A model generated the notes under the pieces. It did not search any database, was not told the DNA's origin, and saw only the letters and a list, made by a program, of their open reading frames with translations. Positions 1 to 8,065 of a DNA stretch of 64,000 nt are shown piece by piece. The DNA lies in contig ML241305.1 in the NCBI GenBank assembly GCA_005239435.1, positions 186,001-250,000 of the forward strand. The letters are read 5' to 3'. The number at the start of each line of letters is the position of its first letter. Within the stretch, counting starts at the first letter, position 1. This stretch comes from Halorussus salinisoli. Its GTDB lineage: Archaea > Halobacteriota > Halobacteria > Halobacteriales > Haladaptataceae. Made by a program: the position numbers and the translations under genes.

Positions 1-1
1 G

Positions 2-331
2 GGGTTCGAGGGCCGAACCGGATACGTCGACGAGACGGCGGGCGCGTACTACGCCTCTCGACTCGCGGTCCTCGAACACCTCGAATCGGTCGGACGGCAG
101 GCCAAGTGTCTCGTCCTCAGGGAAGTCTCGGACGACTACTGGGCACCGGTCGGCGTCTGGCAGATCCGCGAGAGCGTCCGCAACGCCTTCGAGGGCGAGC
201 ACGGCGAGGCTGAGACGTTCCACGGCGCGGTCCGCGAAATCGCGCCACAGCTTCCGGTCTCGCTGGCCGCACTCCGGCGCAAATCCCACATGCTCTCGGG
301 ATTGCAGGCGAACCTCGCGGACTTCTCCTGA
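2..331 (+). CDS. Nre family DNA repair protein, C-terminal part
   Basis: The open frame runs in from the window edge, so only about 109 C-terminal residues are visible. It contains EGRTGYVDETAGAYYASRL, LVLREVSDDYWAPVGVWQIR and a conserved SVRNAFEG block, which I recognise as the C-terminal region of archaeal NreA/NreB proteins, linked to repair of DNA damage. The protein ends QANLADFS, which fits a PCNA-interacting PIP box (Q-x-x-L-x-x-F) and is the usual C-terminal feature of this family. The start and the N-terminal zinc region lie outside the window. Confidence 0.85.
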   Translation, partial: GFEGRTGYVDETAGAYYASRLAVLEHLESVGRQAKCLVLREVSDDYWAPVGVWQIRESVRNAFEGEHGEAETFHGAVREIAPQLPVSLAALRRKSHMLSGLQANLADFS

Positions 332-373
332 GCGTCGTCCGGAGGGCGAGTCGTCGTTCGCGTGAGAAGGCTT

Positions 374-622
374 ATGATGCTACTCGAACCAGTTCCGAAC
401 GTGATTCCCCTGCAGGTCGGCGTCCCCGGCGGTATCGAGTTGCTGATAATCCTCCTCGTCGCGCTCCTCGTGTTCGGTCTCCCGGTAGTGTTGATCGGCG
501 GCGGTCTCTACCTCTATCGTCAGTCCCAGTCCGACCGACCCGCCAGCGAGGAAGTCGAGGCGCTCCGACGGGAAGTCGAGCGCCTCCGCGAAGACATCGA
601 CCAGTTAAACGACGAGAAGTAG
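374..622 (+). CDS. Small membrane protein with TatA-like first helix
   Basis: This 82-residue protein has one strongly hydrophobic segment (roughly residues 16-47), a short basic/polar stretch and a charged C-terminal coiled coil (EEVEALRREVERLREDID). The segment IELLIILLVALLVFG resembles the TatA/TatB transmembrane helix, but the amphipathic helix that normally follows the FG hinge is missing and replaced by more hydrophobic residues. I would not call it a functional Tat subunit. The ATG at 374 follows a short leader; an in-frame GTG at 362 is less likely. It abuts the convergent DUF302 gene stop to stop. Confidence 0.65.
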   Translation: MMLLEPVPNVIPLQVGVPGGIELLIILLVALLVFGLPVVLIGGGLYLYRQSQSDRPASEEVEALRREVERLREDIDQLNDEK

Positions 623-1072
623 CTACGCGGTGTCGAGGTTCGACCACGCCTCGTCGACGAACTCGCCGGTCTCGTTCACGATCGACTCCCACTCGTCGTC
701 GTCGGGAGCCATCCCGGCGAGTCGCGCGACCTTCATGATGCTGACGTGGTAGACGGTCTGTCTTCCGGGTTCTTCCTCCCAGACGACCACGTTACACGGG
801 AACAGCGCGCCGATTCGGTTGTCGCTCGCGTCGAGCGCCCGGTTCGCCATGTTGGGATTGCACGCACCCAACACGTAGTAGTGGTCGCGGTCCGCGCCGA
901 TTTTCTCGGCCAGCATGTCGGAGGCCGAGAACTCGGTGGCGACGCCGAAACCGGCGTCGGTGAACGCCTCGCGGACGTGTTCGACCGCTTCCTCGTGGTC
1001 CATTTCGAGCGTCGCTCGCTTCTCGCCGATGTCTTCGCCGCCGAGTTGCGTAGGGTCTATTGGAAGACTCAT
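623..1072 (-). CDS. DUF302 family protein
   Basis: The 149-residue protein matches the DUF302 fold: an N-terminal strand-helix region (DHEEAVEHVREAFTDAGFGV), the central YYVLGACNPNMANRAL block and a terminal hydrophobic strand ALFPCNVVVWEEE. The two cysteines, in GACNP and FPCNV, are typical of this family. DUF302 proteins are small cytosolic proteins of unknown biochemical role, sometimes linked to redox or metal stress. The stop codon directly touches the stop of the opposing gene. Confidence 0.85.
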   Translation of the reverse strand: MSLPIDPTQLGGEDIGEKRATLEMDHEEAVEHVREAFTDAGFGVATEFSASDMLAEKIGADRDHYYVLGACNPNMANRALDASDNRIGALFPCNVVVWEEEPGRQTVYHVSIMKVARLAGMAPDDDEWESIVNETGEFVDEAWSNLDTA

Positions 1073-1135
1073 GCAATACTACCTTCGCGTCGGAGAGTAA
1101 AAAGCCCGCGCCCGCCGGCCGTCGTTGCGAGGTAG

Positions 1136-1816
1136 TCACACCGGAATCGGAAGCCACTGAAGCCACCGGACGACCTGCTCGGGTGGCAACAGCGGCGGGT
1201 GAAGTACCAACCAGTCCAACAGGCCCAGTCCGAGGCCGTGGGCCACTACCGAGGGGAGTATCGAGTTGCTCTTGTAGTCCACCGCGCCGAACAGCACGTC
1301 GGTCGGTCCCGACAGCATCAGTTCTATCGGGGGTTTGTACATGTGGTGGAAGGCGTACACTACGGGGCTGATGAACACGCTCTTGAACCCGATTTCGCGC
1401 ACGCCGACGCAGAGCAGGCCCCGGTAGTAGGTCTCGGCCGCCAGCGCGATGAGAAACTGCATGACGGCGTGGGGGAGGAACTGCCCGAGCGCGGAACTCG
1501 TCTCCCACATCGGGTAGTAGGTCCGAATCGTCGGTAGCGACGACCCCACGACGTAGAACGGGAGGACGAACAGCGACAACAGGACGGTGTTGCGAATCGC
1601 GGTCCGGTCGACCCTGTATCCGAGGTGACGACCGTGCCGAACGCCGAGCGCGAGGGGTGCGAGAATGTAGACGACGGTGTCTCGGACGAGTCGCTCGTTG
1701 AGTCCGCGCACCTCCCACGCCATCCAGACCCCGGTCAGGACTGCTCCGGCGAGGAGCGCGCGCTGGACCCAACTCAGCCGGGCGAACCCCCGGCGGACCG
1801 ACCGAGCGACCGACAC
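1136..1816 (-). CDS. CPBP-family intramembrane protease-like protein
   Basis: A polytopic membrane protein of 226 residues with the CPBP (Abi/Rce1-like) motif set: motif 1 reads AAETYYRG, motif 2 YAFHHMYK and motif 3 VVAHGLGLG. These positions normally supply Glu and His residues that hold the catalytic metal. Motif 1 has Ala where the first Glu of EExxxR is expected, so activity is uncertain. The start is a GTG one base after the stop of the DUF5789 gene, so the two are probably co-transcribed. Substrate unknown. Confidence 0.75.
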   Translation of the reverse strand: MSVARSVRRGFARLSWVQRALLAGAVLTGVWMAWEVRGLNERLVRDTVVYILAPLALGVRHGRHLGYRVDRTAIRNTVLLSLFVLPFYVVGSSLPTIRTYYPMWETSSALGQFLPHAVMQFLIALAAETYYRGLLCVGVREIGFKSVFISPVVYAFHHMYKPPIELMLSGPTDVLFGAVDYKSNSILPSVVAHGLGLGLLDWLVLHPPLLPPEQVVRWLQWLPIPV

Positions 1817-1817
1817 G

Positions 1818-2105
1818 CTACTCGTCGGCCGTCGGGACCGGTCCCGTGCCGGTCACCCCGCGGACCAGTTCGAGAAACTCCTGACGGCTCTCGAAGTAGG
1901 ACTCGTCGACTTGTTCCAGGAGGTCGGCCAGCTCACGCGGGCCGTCGGGCGTCCGAATGGTCGCCTCCTCCTTCCGGAGGATTTCGCTCTTCTGTACCGG
2001 CCAGTGGAGCCGCGAGGCGACGCGCACGAGCGGCGCACCCTCGACAGTTTCGCCTTCGCCGAGTTCGACGGCAGGCTCTGCTTCTTCCTCGTTGTCGTCA
2101 GCCAT
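1818..2105 (-). CDS. DUF5789 family protein
   Basis: A 95-residue acidic soluble protein. The core (LVRVASRLHWPVQKSEILRK followed by EATIRTPDGPRELADLLEQV) matches the small haloarchaeal family DUF5789. The family has no known function; the size and HWPV/KSEIL pattern suggest a small helical or winged-helix fold. It is the first gene of a two-gene unit with the CPBP-type membrane protein and has its own ATG. Confidence 0.75.
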   Translation of the reverse strand: MADDNEEEAEPAVELGEGETVEGAPLVRVASRLHWPVQKSEILRKEEATIRTPDGPRELADLLEQVDESYFESRQEFLELVRGVTGTGPVPTADE

Positions 2106-2267
2106 ACGCCGCGATTCGAATCCCTCGGGATTAGAGCTTTCGGAACGACCCTTTCGTGCGCTCTATCTCGGCGGGTCGTCGATTCGACGTGACGTGGGCC
2201 TCATAGTGGCCACGTCGAGTGCGGTCTGTTCCAGTATCGCAGTCGTCGTGGAGCGTTCGAGCGTCGA

Positions 2268-2564
2268 TCACTCACGGACGACGACGTAGCCGTCACTATA
2301 GACGGTAACTTCGTAATCGAGGAGACTGAATACGACGTGCCCGCTTCCGCGGGGCATCCCGTTGTGTTTATCGCTGAAAAGATTATCGAGGGCGTCGGGG
2401 TCTATCTGGTCGTAGAGCGGCGTCCCGAGTTCGGCGGGGTCCACGTCGGCGGCGTCAGCGACCGCGTGGATAACCGCGGTGCTGAGCGGCTCGTCTCGGT
2501 CGTACATCGCGCTTCCGGTGATATCGTCGGTCTCGTTCGGGTTCTCGGCGGCATTTTCACTCAT
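2268..2564 (-). CDS. HalOD1 output domain protein
   Basis: This 98-residue protein is a stand-alone HalOD1 domain. It has the helix STAVIHAVADAADVDPAEL, the signature LYDQIDPDALDNLF and the C-terminal strands HVVFSLLDYEVTVYSDGYVVV. HalOD1 is a halobacterial domain, often an output module in signalling proteins, with unknown molecular action. A TATA-like TCTATAAAAAAT lies at 2613-2624, and the 10-bp palindrome CCAACGTTGG (2596-2605) sits between it and the start codon, near the expected transcription start. Confidence 0.85.
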   Translation of the reverse strand: MSENAAENPNETDDITGSAMYDRDEPLSTAVIHAVADAADVDPAELGTPLYDQIDPDALDNLFSDKHNGMPRGSGHVVFSLLDYEVTVYSDGYVVVRE

Positions 2565-2701
2565 TTGTCATCTCCCTCGGTTCGATTGACGATACCCAAC
2601 GTTGGCGTAGCAATCTATAAAAAATCACCGCATCAAATTGAAGAGGTTGCTTTATTGATATCAGCGGCTCGACTACTCTAATCCGTAGTCTCCGCCGTAC
2701 T
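2565..2701. other. AT-rich junction next to a truncated halocyanin gene
   Basis: This stretch is much more AT-rich than its neighbours from about 2608 to 2690 and carries the HalOD1 promoter. Just inside the halocyanin-like gene (about 2703-2725) the reading changes from conserved domain to unrelated sequence. On the minus strand another frame reads ACFFLKYGGDYGLE and then stop, which looks like a foreign C-terminus, perhaps a mobile element remnant. I see no inverted repeats that would define an element. Confidence 0.35.
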
Positions 2702-3067
2702 TCAAGAAGAAGCAGGCCAACAATACGTTTCGTCGCCAGCGACTTCCCCTTCCGGATAGGCGTCCCGAGCGGCCTGCTCGCTATCGAATCCGGCGGACGC
2801 GAAGTGCTCGGCCTCGTCCGGAATCTCGTCCTCGTAGCCGATCACCGAGTGGCCGACGCTCCCGACGTTCTTCCAGACGACGGTCGACCCCGGCGGTATC
2901 GTCGTCTCGTCGGGGTCGAACACGAGTCCGTCGGTCACGTCTATCGTGGTTCGGTTCTCCTGCGCTCGCGTTGCCGCTTTGCCCGAGGCGTACGAGGATG
3001 CCCCAGTCCCTACGGCCGCGCCGAGGAACTGCCGTCGAGATATCGCGGTCGGACTGTTTCCTCCCAT
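2702..3067 (-). pseudogene. Halocyanin-like blue copper protein, 3'-truncated
   Basis: The N-terminus has a twin-arginine lipoprotein-like export signal (ISRRQFLGAAVGTG), followed by the first half of a cupredoxin domain: VFDPDETTIPPGSTVVWKN and VGHSVIGYEDE, which holds the first copper-ligand His. After GDETY the protein ends in CWPASS. The second half of a halocyanin, with the Cys-His-Met copper ligands, is absent, and the DNA composition changes at this point. I infer an insertion or deletion that removed the 3' end. The product, if made, should not form a type 1 copper site. Confidence 0.7.
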
Positions 3068-3109
3068 CGATACGTTACTCGGTACCGGCCATCGAATGGG
3101 TTACTCTAC

Positions 3110-4393
3110 TCAGGGTCGCTTTGCGGAGATCTCCCGGATTGCTCCCGCGAGCAGTCCGATACCGACGGGAAGAGAGTCCTCGTCTACGTCGAAGGTCGCA
3201 GTGTGGTGGCCGCCGGGGTGGTCGGTGCCGACGCCGACGTAGGCCGCCTTGCCGCCGTTTTGCTGGACCGCCCGCATCAGGTAGGTCGCGTCCTCGCTTC
3301 CGCCGAGTTCGTCGCGCTCGACCACGTTCTCGACGCCTTCGGTGTCGTCCGCCACGTCGTCGACGACGGAGACGAGTGCCTGGTCGCTCTCGGCGCTCGG
3401 GGCCTCGCCGTTGGTCGTTATCTCGACCTCACAGCCGTGCATTTCGGCGGCGGATTCGACGACGCGCTCGGCGCGCTCTTTCATGTAGTCCTTGAGTTCG
3501 GTCGTCTCGCCGCGGACCTCGCCCTCCACGAAGGCCTCCTCGGGGACGATGTTGGTCGCGGTCCCGCCGCCGACCTTGCCCGCGTTCACGCGGGTCGCGC
3601 CGTCTTCGTGGCGGGCGATAGCGTAGAGGTTCTGGACCGCGGTCGCCATCGCCTGCACCGCGTTCTCGCCCCGGTTGGGTCGGCCGCCCGCGTGGGACGG
3701 TTCGCCGGAGAACTCGGCCCGAAAGTGGCTCACCGCGAGGAAGCCGTCCATGCCCGCGACGACTTCGCCGGTCGGGTGGTCGAGACCGATGTGGGCCGCG
3801 AGCAGGTAGTCCACGTCGGCGAGGTGGTCGCTCTCGGCCATCGACTTCCCGCCTGCTATCATCTCTTCGCCGGGTTGGAAGAAGACCTTCAGGGTGCCCT
3901 CGAAGTCGCCGTCCTTCACGGCCTCGACGACCCCGAGGCCGATGGTCGCGTGGGCGTCGTGACCGCAGGCGTGCATCGCGCCCTCGTGTTCGGAGCGGAA
4001 GCCCTCCGCGGCCGGTTCGTGGTCGACGTCGGTCGATTCCCCGCGGAGGAGTCCGTCGATGTCCACGCGGAGGCCGACGGTCGGGCCGTCGCCTTCTTCG
4101 AGGACTGCAACTGCGCCCGTGTAACCGCCTTCCAACTGCTCGAGAACGTCGTCGTCCGCGCCCGCCTCGCGGGCCTGCTGGTACCACTCGTCGAGTTCGT
4201 CGTCGTCGGGGACCGCCATGCGCTCGTCCTCGGCGATGGCGTCGGGGCCGACGTAGAGGTCGTCTACGCCGATTCGTTCGAGTTCCTCGACGATTCGGGC
4301 GGTGGTGTAGAACTCCCGCCACGCGGGTTCGGGGTGGCGGTGGAGGTCGCGTCGAATCTCGACCAGTCGGTCGCGTTCGGCCTGTTGACTCAT
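3110..4393 (-). CDS. M20 family amidohydrolase/peptidase
   Basis: A 427-residue metallo-amidohydrolase of the M20D type. Visible metal-site motifs are MHACGHDAHATIGLG (Cys and His ligands), FFQPGEE (Glu pair), an AHIGLDHPTGEV segment, and GTDHPGGHH near the C-terminus. The dimerisation domain lies between (EFSGEPSHAGGRPNRGENAV). Relatives hydrolyse N-acyl amino acids or p-aminobenzoyl-glutamate; the substrate here cannot be read from sequence. It is divergent from the NhaC-type antiporter across a short promoter region, and both may serve uptake or use of an organic anion. Confidence 0.85.
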   Translation of the reverse strand: MSQQAERDRLVEIRRDLHRHPEPAWREFYTTARIVEELERIGVDDLYVGPDAIAEDERMAVPDDDELDEWYQQAREAGADDDVLEQLEGGYTGAVAVLEEGDGPTVGLRVDIDGLLRGESTDVDHEPAAEGFRSEHEGAMHACGHDAHATIGLGVVEAVKDGDFEGTLKVFFQPGEEMIAGGKSMAESDHLADVDYLLAAHIGLDHPTGEVVAGMDGFLAVSHFRAEFSGEPSHAGGRPNRGENAVQAMATAVQNLYAIARHEDGATRVNAGKVGGGTATNIVPEEAFVEGEVRGETTELKDYMKERAERVVESAAEMHGCEVEITTNGEAPSAESDQALVSVVDDVADDTEGVENVVERDELGGSEDATYLMRAVQQNGGKAAYVGVGTDHPGGHHTATFDVDEDSLPVGIGLLAGAIREISAKRP

Positions 4394-4532
4394 GTGGGTT
4401 CGGAGGAACGCAGAGACCTTAAGTGCTTGAGGGGCGGCAAACCCCGCTTCCGTTCACGTTCGGGTTGCGAAAGTGACGGTTCTCTCATCAAGTGGCTTCT
4501 TATACCCAGGTTCGGTAGAACGTACCGAGAGC

Positions 4533-6110
4533 ATGGTAGACACGGGAGACGAAGAGTCACCGGAAGAGTCCGTCGCAGAGGAATTGGCAGACGCCAGAGA
4601 GGCCCGGAGCGGACCGCGAATCGAGTTCTATGGCGGACCCGCGGCCAGCACCATCCCCATCGCGCTGTTCATCGGGTGGGCCATCTTCCAGAGCGGGGTA
4701 CTGCGAATCGGCGACACGACGGGACTGGTCGCCGGGATGCTGGTCTCGCTCGTCGTCGGGATGTTCTTCGCCAAGGGCAACTGGAAGACCTACGCCAACA
4801 CCATCTTCGAGGGGATGACCCAGCGCGTGGCCGCCACCGCCATCGTGGCGTGGCTCTGGGCGGGCATGTTCGCCAACACGATACAGGCGGGTGAGTTCGT
4901 CAGTGGCCTCGTCTGGGCCGCAGACGTGCTCTCGGTCGGTGCAACGCTGTTCCCGGCTATCACGTTCGTCCTCGCGGCCCTGTTGGCGACCGGTATCGGC
5001 ACTGGCTACGGGACGGTCATCGCGTTCACGGGACTGTTCTTCCCGGCGGGCGTCCTCATCGGTGCGAACCCGATCCTGCTGTTCGGAGCCATCCTGTCGG
5101 GCGCGGTGTTCGGCGACAACCTCGCGCCGGTCTCGGACACGACCATCGTGAGCGCGGTCACGCAGGACGCCGACATCGGCGGCGTGGTCGCCTCGCGGTT
5201 CAAGTACGCCATCGTCGCGGCCGTCCTCGCGTTCACGGGCTATCTCGTCGCGGGGTCGGTGATGCCCGGCGCGGACGTGGCCGGGAGCGCGGACATCCTC
5301 GGCGCACAGACCGAGGCGCTCGGACTGGTCCACCTCGCGTCTATCGGCGTCGTCATCGCCACCGCAATCAGCGGTCGCCACATCGTGGAGGCCATCTCGT
5401 GGGGTCTCGTCGTCGCAATCGCGGCGAATCTCCTGTTCGACCTCGCGCCGGTCTCGGAGATGCTGTTGTTCACGGCTCCCGAGAGCGTCGCAATCGCTCG
5501 GTCGCTCGACGTGTTGCCGTTCGTGGCGACCGTCCCGGCCACGTCGGACCAGATCGGCGTCTCGGGCACCATCTACTCGGGCGCGGCCGGGTTCTTCCCC
5601 CTCATCGTCCTGACCCTGCTCATCGTGGCGGGAGCGCGAATCATGATCCAGGGCGGCGGGTTCGAGGCGATTCAGAACTGGTTGCTCGAACGGGTCGCAA
5701 CCAACGTCCGGCGGGCCGAGACCACGATGGTCCTCGGCACGGCGTCGGTCAACGCGATGATCACCATCAACACCGCCGCGGAAATCGCCATCGCGCCGTA
5801 CATCGCGCGCATCGGCGAGCGGTTCAACATCAACGCCTATCGCCGGGCGAACATCCTCGACGCCAACACCGCCGCACTCGGGTACATCTTCCCGTGGGCG
5901 GGCGGCGTCCTCGTAGGCTACACCGAGATGCGCGGTCTGGTCGGCGAGTTCGACTGGTTCACGCAGGCCATGCTGGTCAATCCCGCGGAGGTCTGGCCGT
6001 TCGTGTTCCACGGCTGGTTCCTCTTCGCGGTGTTCATCATCTCGGCGCTGACCGGGTTCGGTCTGGAGTACACTACCGACCGCGAGTCCGAGGAGGTGGC
6101 GCGCGTATGA
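4533..6110 (+). CDS. NhaC family Na+/H+ antiporter
   Basis: A 525-residue membrane protein with about 11-12 hydrophobic segments. The NhaC-family signature GDNLAPVSDTTIVSA follows a long glycine/alanine-rich helix, and INTAAEIAIAPYI and DANTAALGYIFPWAGG lie in the second half. The family exchanges sodium for protons or amino acids; a salt-loving host needs such exchangers. The ATG at 4533 follows a TATA-like TTCTTATACC at about 4494-4503; an upstream GTG at 4473 would add 20 atypical residues. Its stop overlaps the next ATG (ATGA), indicating translational coupling. Confidence 0.85.
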   Translation: MVDTGDEESPEESVAEELADAREARSGPRIEFYGGPAASTIPIALFIGWAIFQSGVLRIGDTTGLVAGMLVSLVVGMFFAKGNWKTYANTIFEGMTQRVAATAIVAWLWAGMFANTIQAGEFVSGLVWAADVLSVGATLFPAITFVLAALLATGIGTGYGTVIAFTGLFFPAGVLIGANPILLFGAILSGAVFGDNLAPVSDTTIVSAVTQDADIGGVVASRFKYAIVAAVLAFTGYLVAGSVMPGADVAGSADILGAQTEALGLVHLASIGVVIATAISGRHIVEAISWGLVVAIAANLLFDLAPVSEMLLFTAPESVAIARSLDVLPFVATVPATSDQIGVSGTIYSGAAGFFPLIVLTLLIVAGARIMIQGGGFEAIQNWLLERVATNVRRAETTMVLGTASVNAMITINTAAEIAIAPYIARIGERFNINAYRRANILDANTAALGYIFPWAGGVLVGYTEMRGLVGEFDWFTQAMLVNPAEVWPFVFHGWFLFAVFIISALTGFGLEYTTDRESEEVARV

Positions 6111-6373
6111 GTCTCAGAAAGAAGTACTTCGCTGGTCTGGGCTTCCGGACGAACAAGCCCAGCTTCGAACCGGGCGAGGAGATTTCGGCGTTCGTGACGG
6201 GCTACCACGGCGGCACGGCGGTCGTGCGCGTCGGCGACACCGTCCTCCGCATCGAGGACGCACCGGAGAACGCGCTCGACACCCGCGTCAGACTCCGAGT
6301 CGAGGAGTTCGACGACAACGACCACCAGGGGACGGCGACGTACCTGGAGACGGTCGGCGAGTCGTCGTTCTGA
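6107..6373 (+). CDS. Small TRAM-like beta-barrel protein
   Basis: An 88-residue protein that starts inside the stop region of the antiporter gene (ATGA overlap), so it is co-transcribed with it. The sequence is all-beta in character: FEPGEEISAFVTGYHGGTAVVRVGD, then VRLRVEEFDDNDHQGTATYLE. This resembles TRAM/OB-like small haloarchaeal proteins, which may bind RNA, but no defining residue lets me be sure. Role with the antiporter unknown. Confidence 0.7.
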   Translation: MSLRKKYFAGLGFRTNKPSFEPGEEISAFVTGYHGGTAVVRVGDTVLRIEDAPENALDTRVRLRVEEFDDNDHQGTATYLETVGESSF

Positions 6374-6863
6374 CTCCGAGACCATTTTTCCTGTTTTTAG
6401 AACACAAATATAACTTCTTGAGAAAGGGGTAGCTATCTCAAGAGCGCTTATCTATTGGCTTCGGCGCGCGGTTGGCGCGGTCTCGAAGTTCGAGACCGCG
6501 CCAACCGCGCGAGGTCTGCCAAATCTCAGGAGAGAAGTGACTGAAGGTCTCAGAGCGTGCCTCTGACGGTGGATGTCCGAGCGACTGAAAGGAGCGAAGG
6601 AAGAGGGTGAGGAGGCGTGAGGCCCCGGTCGCGGTGTCTGCGCGAGCGAACGCGAGTGCAGTCTCGGAAGGCGCGGGTCGTCTTCCGTCGCGGTGGGGTG
6701 CCGTGCGGTACGATTGGCTCACGGAGTAGTTAGCGTCCTCGTTACCCTCCAGCACTTCCGTCAGCGTGTCGTAAGATATCGGTTCGACCAGTAGCCACCG
6801 AAGAAGTCGAGACGAATCCGAAACCCATCGAAAGCGACGGGAGGTGGAGAGAGAAAGAGACGA
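6374..6863. other. Gene-free gap with a large palindrome
   Basis: About 490 bases with no convincing gene. An AT-rich stretch (6385-6420) after the TRAM-like gene may hold its terminator. The dominant structure is the 47-base perfect palindrome described separately. The rest (6520-6740) is purine-rich low-complexity DNA; a 105-codon minus-strand frame across it has no recognisable motif and basic, compositionally odd content. Confidence 0.6.
6465..6511. repeat. Perfect 23-bp inverted repeat, 1-base loop
   Basis: Arms 6465-6487 and 6489-6511 are perfect reverse complements around a single G at 6488; the arm begins CGCGCGGTTGGCGCGG. The centre reads GGTCTCGAAGTTCGAGACC. As RNA it would fold into a very stable hairpin. 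It lies about 90 bases after the TRAM-like gene and 350 bases from the uS10-like gene stop. It could be a terminator, a repeat-family member or a recombination relic. Confidence 0.85.
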
Positions 6864-7190
6864 TTAGGCCATCTGCTCGACCTGTTTCAGTTCCACTTCG
6901 ATGTGGACGCCGTCCGGGAAGTCGAATTGAGTGACCTGCCGGGCCAGGTCGTTGTGGCCGACGATTTCCATCTGGCGGGTGTACACCGTGTAGTCCCACG
7001 AGCGGAACTGTCGGGTTTCGTCGCCCGCCGTCGATTTGTACTGCGGAACTTCGAGTCGCTCCGGCGGTGCCGAGTGCGGCCCGCGGAGTTCCGCGCCTTT
7101 TCGTTCTGCTGTCGAGCGAATCTCGTCTACGACCTGCTCCAGCGCGGGGCGGTTCCCACTCTGAAGCCGGATTTTGGTTACGAAGGTCAT
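6864..7190 (-). CDS. uS10-like ribosomal protein paralogue
   Basis: A 108-residue protein with the overall uS10 (S10/NusE) pattern: an N-terminal strand and helix (VTKIRLQSGNRPALEQVVDE), the loop LRGPHSAPPERLEVPQYKS, then WDYTVYTRQMEIVG and the C-terminal strand FPDGVHIEVELKQ. Archaeal RpsJ normally sits next to translation factor genes and has a much more conserved HKR loop. This copy stands alone and reads YTRQ in place of HKR, so it is a divergent paralogue rather than the core ribosomal gene. Its role is unknown. Confidence 0.75.
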   Translation of the reverse strand: MTFVTKIRLQSGNRPALEQVVDEIRSTAERKGAELRGPHSAPPERLEVPQYKSTAGDETRQFRSWDYTVYTRQMEIVGHNDLARQVTQFDFPDGVHIEVELKQVEQMA

Positions 7191-7494
7191 GGCTGGGGAG
7201 TTCGGTGTCGAACGTCTTCAGCATCGAGGTACGTAAAACGTCTGTTCTTCGCGCGGGCGTTCCGGACGACGACCGGGCCGTCGGGAAGAACTACAGGGGT
7301 CAGTTAGTGACCCGACCACCTCGGTTCGGTCGCCCTCGCCCGACAGTTCGCACCGCCGTTCGTCCCCGGTCGCACCGACCACGAACGTGACAACTGCCAT
7401 CGAGTTCCTCGACAACTGTTAATAAGTTTCGAACTATCTCCCGAAAACCATCCTCCGACATTCTCTTAACGCACCGCCGTATATACTCCAGTAA
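7191..7494. other. Intergenic region before the Nudix gene
   Basis: About 300 bases between divergent genes. A 65-codon minus-strand frame (7218-7415) exists but has no family resemblance. AT-rich sequence at 7418-7435 and TTCTCTTAACGC near 7462-7473 are candidate promoter elements for the Nudix gene; TATATAC at 7481-7487 is too near the ATG for a standard TATA box. Confidence 0.45.
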
Positions 7495-7932
7495 ATGACG
7501 GTTGAAGCTACGAGCGCGGGTGCAATCCTCTACCGGGATACCCGCGGTCGCCGGGAATACCTCCTCCTCAAGTCGCGTCCAGGCGACTGGGAGTTCCCCA
7601 AAGGCGGCGTGGAGGGGGACGAAGAGCTACAGCAAACGGCTATACGGGAAGTGAAAGAAGAGGCGGGCATTCAGGACTTCCGCCTCCTCGACGGCTTCCG
7701 CGACGACTACGACTACGTCTTCGAGGCCAACGGAAACACCATTCACAAGACGGTCCACCTGTTCGTGGCCAAGTCCTACGAGGCGAGTGCGGAACTCTCC
7801 CACGAACACCGCGACCATCAGTGGCGCGACTACGAGCAGGCCATCAACACCATCACGCAGGACGGCCCGCGACAAATCCTCGAAGACGCCCACGAGTTCC
7901 TGAACGAGAAAGAGGAGAACGGCGACGTGTAA
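7495..7932 (+). CDS. Nudix hydrolase, Ap4A-hydrolase type
   Basis: A 145-residue Nudix protein. The Nudix box (G-x5-E-x7-REUxEExGU) is intact at residues 37-59, with REVKEEAGI at its end. The surrounding GDWEFPKGGV and the downstream tyrosine-containing strand resemble archaeal and eukaryotic bis(5'-nucleosyl)-tetraphosphatases, which cleave diadenosine polyphosphates. Such proteins clear signalling or damaged nucleotides in the cytosol. Start is the ATG at 7495 with a very short leader. Confidence 0.85.
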   Translation: MTVEATSAGAILYRDTRGRREYLLLKSRPGDWEFPKGGVEGDEELQQTAIREVKEEAGIQDFRLLDGFRDDYDYVFEANGNTIHKTVHLFVAKSYEASAELSHEHRDHQWRDYEQAINTITQDGPRQILEDAHEFLNEKEENGDV

Positions 7933-8065
7933 TCGCCGCGTCGACCGCACTTTTCGAGACGCTACCGGCGACCAGTCAGCAGTGCCGCCGCGCGGAACAG
8001 GGCCACGCGAGCGACGACCGGTCGATTACCGAACTACTTAGGCCGACCCACTTCGAACGCCGACC

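Noticed and set aside
362-622. TatA translocase subunit
   Set aside because: The first helix is similar, but the amphipathic helix after the hinge is missing and replaced by hydrophobic residues.
2608-2725. Complete insertion sequence downstream of the halocyanin fragment
   Set aside because: No terminal inverted repeats or transposase domain are visible; only a short foreign-looking tail.
6438-6755. 105-codon minus-strand frame
   Set aside because: It covers a large palindrome and purine-rich low-complexity DNA, with basic, motif-free translation unlike the acidic proteins of this organism.
7218-7415. 65-codon minus-strand frame in the gap before the Nudix gene
   Set aside because: It has a plausible first 30 residues but no family resemblance and an arginine-rich second half; evidence is too weak.
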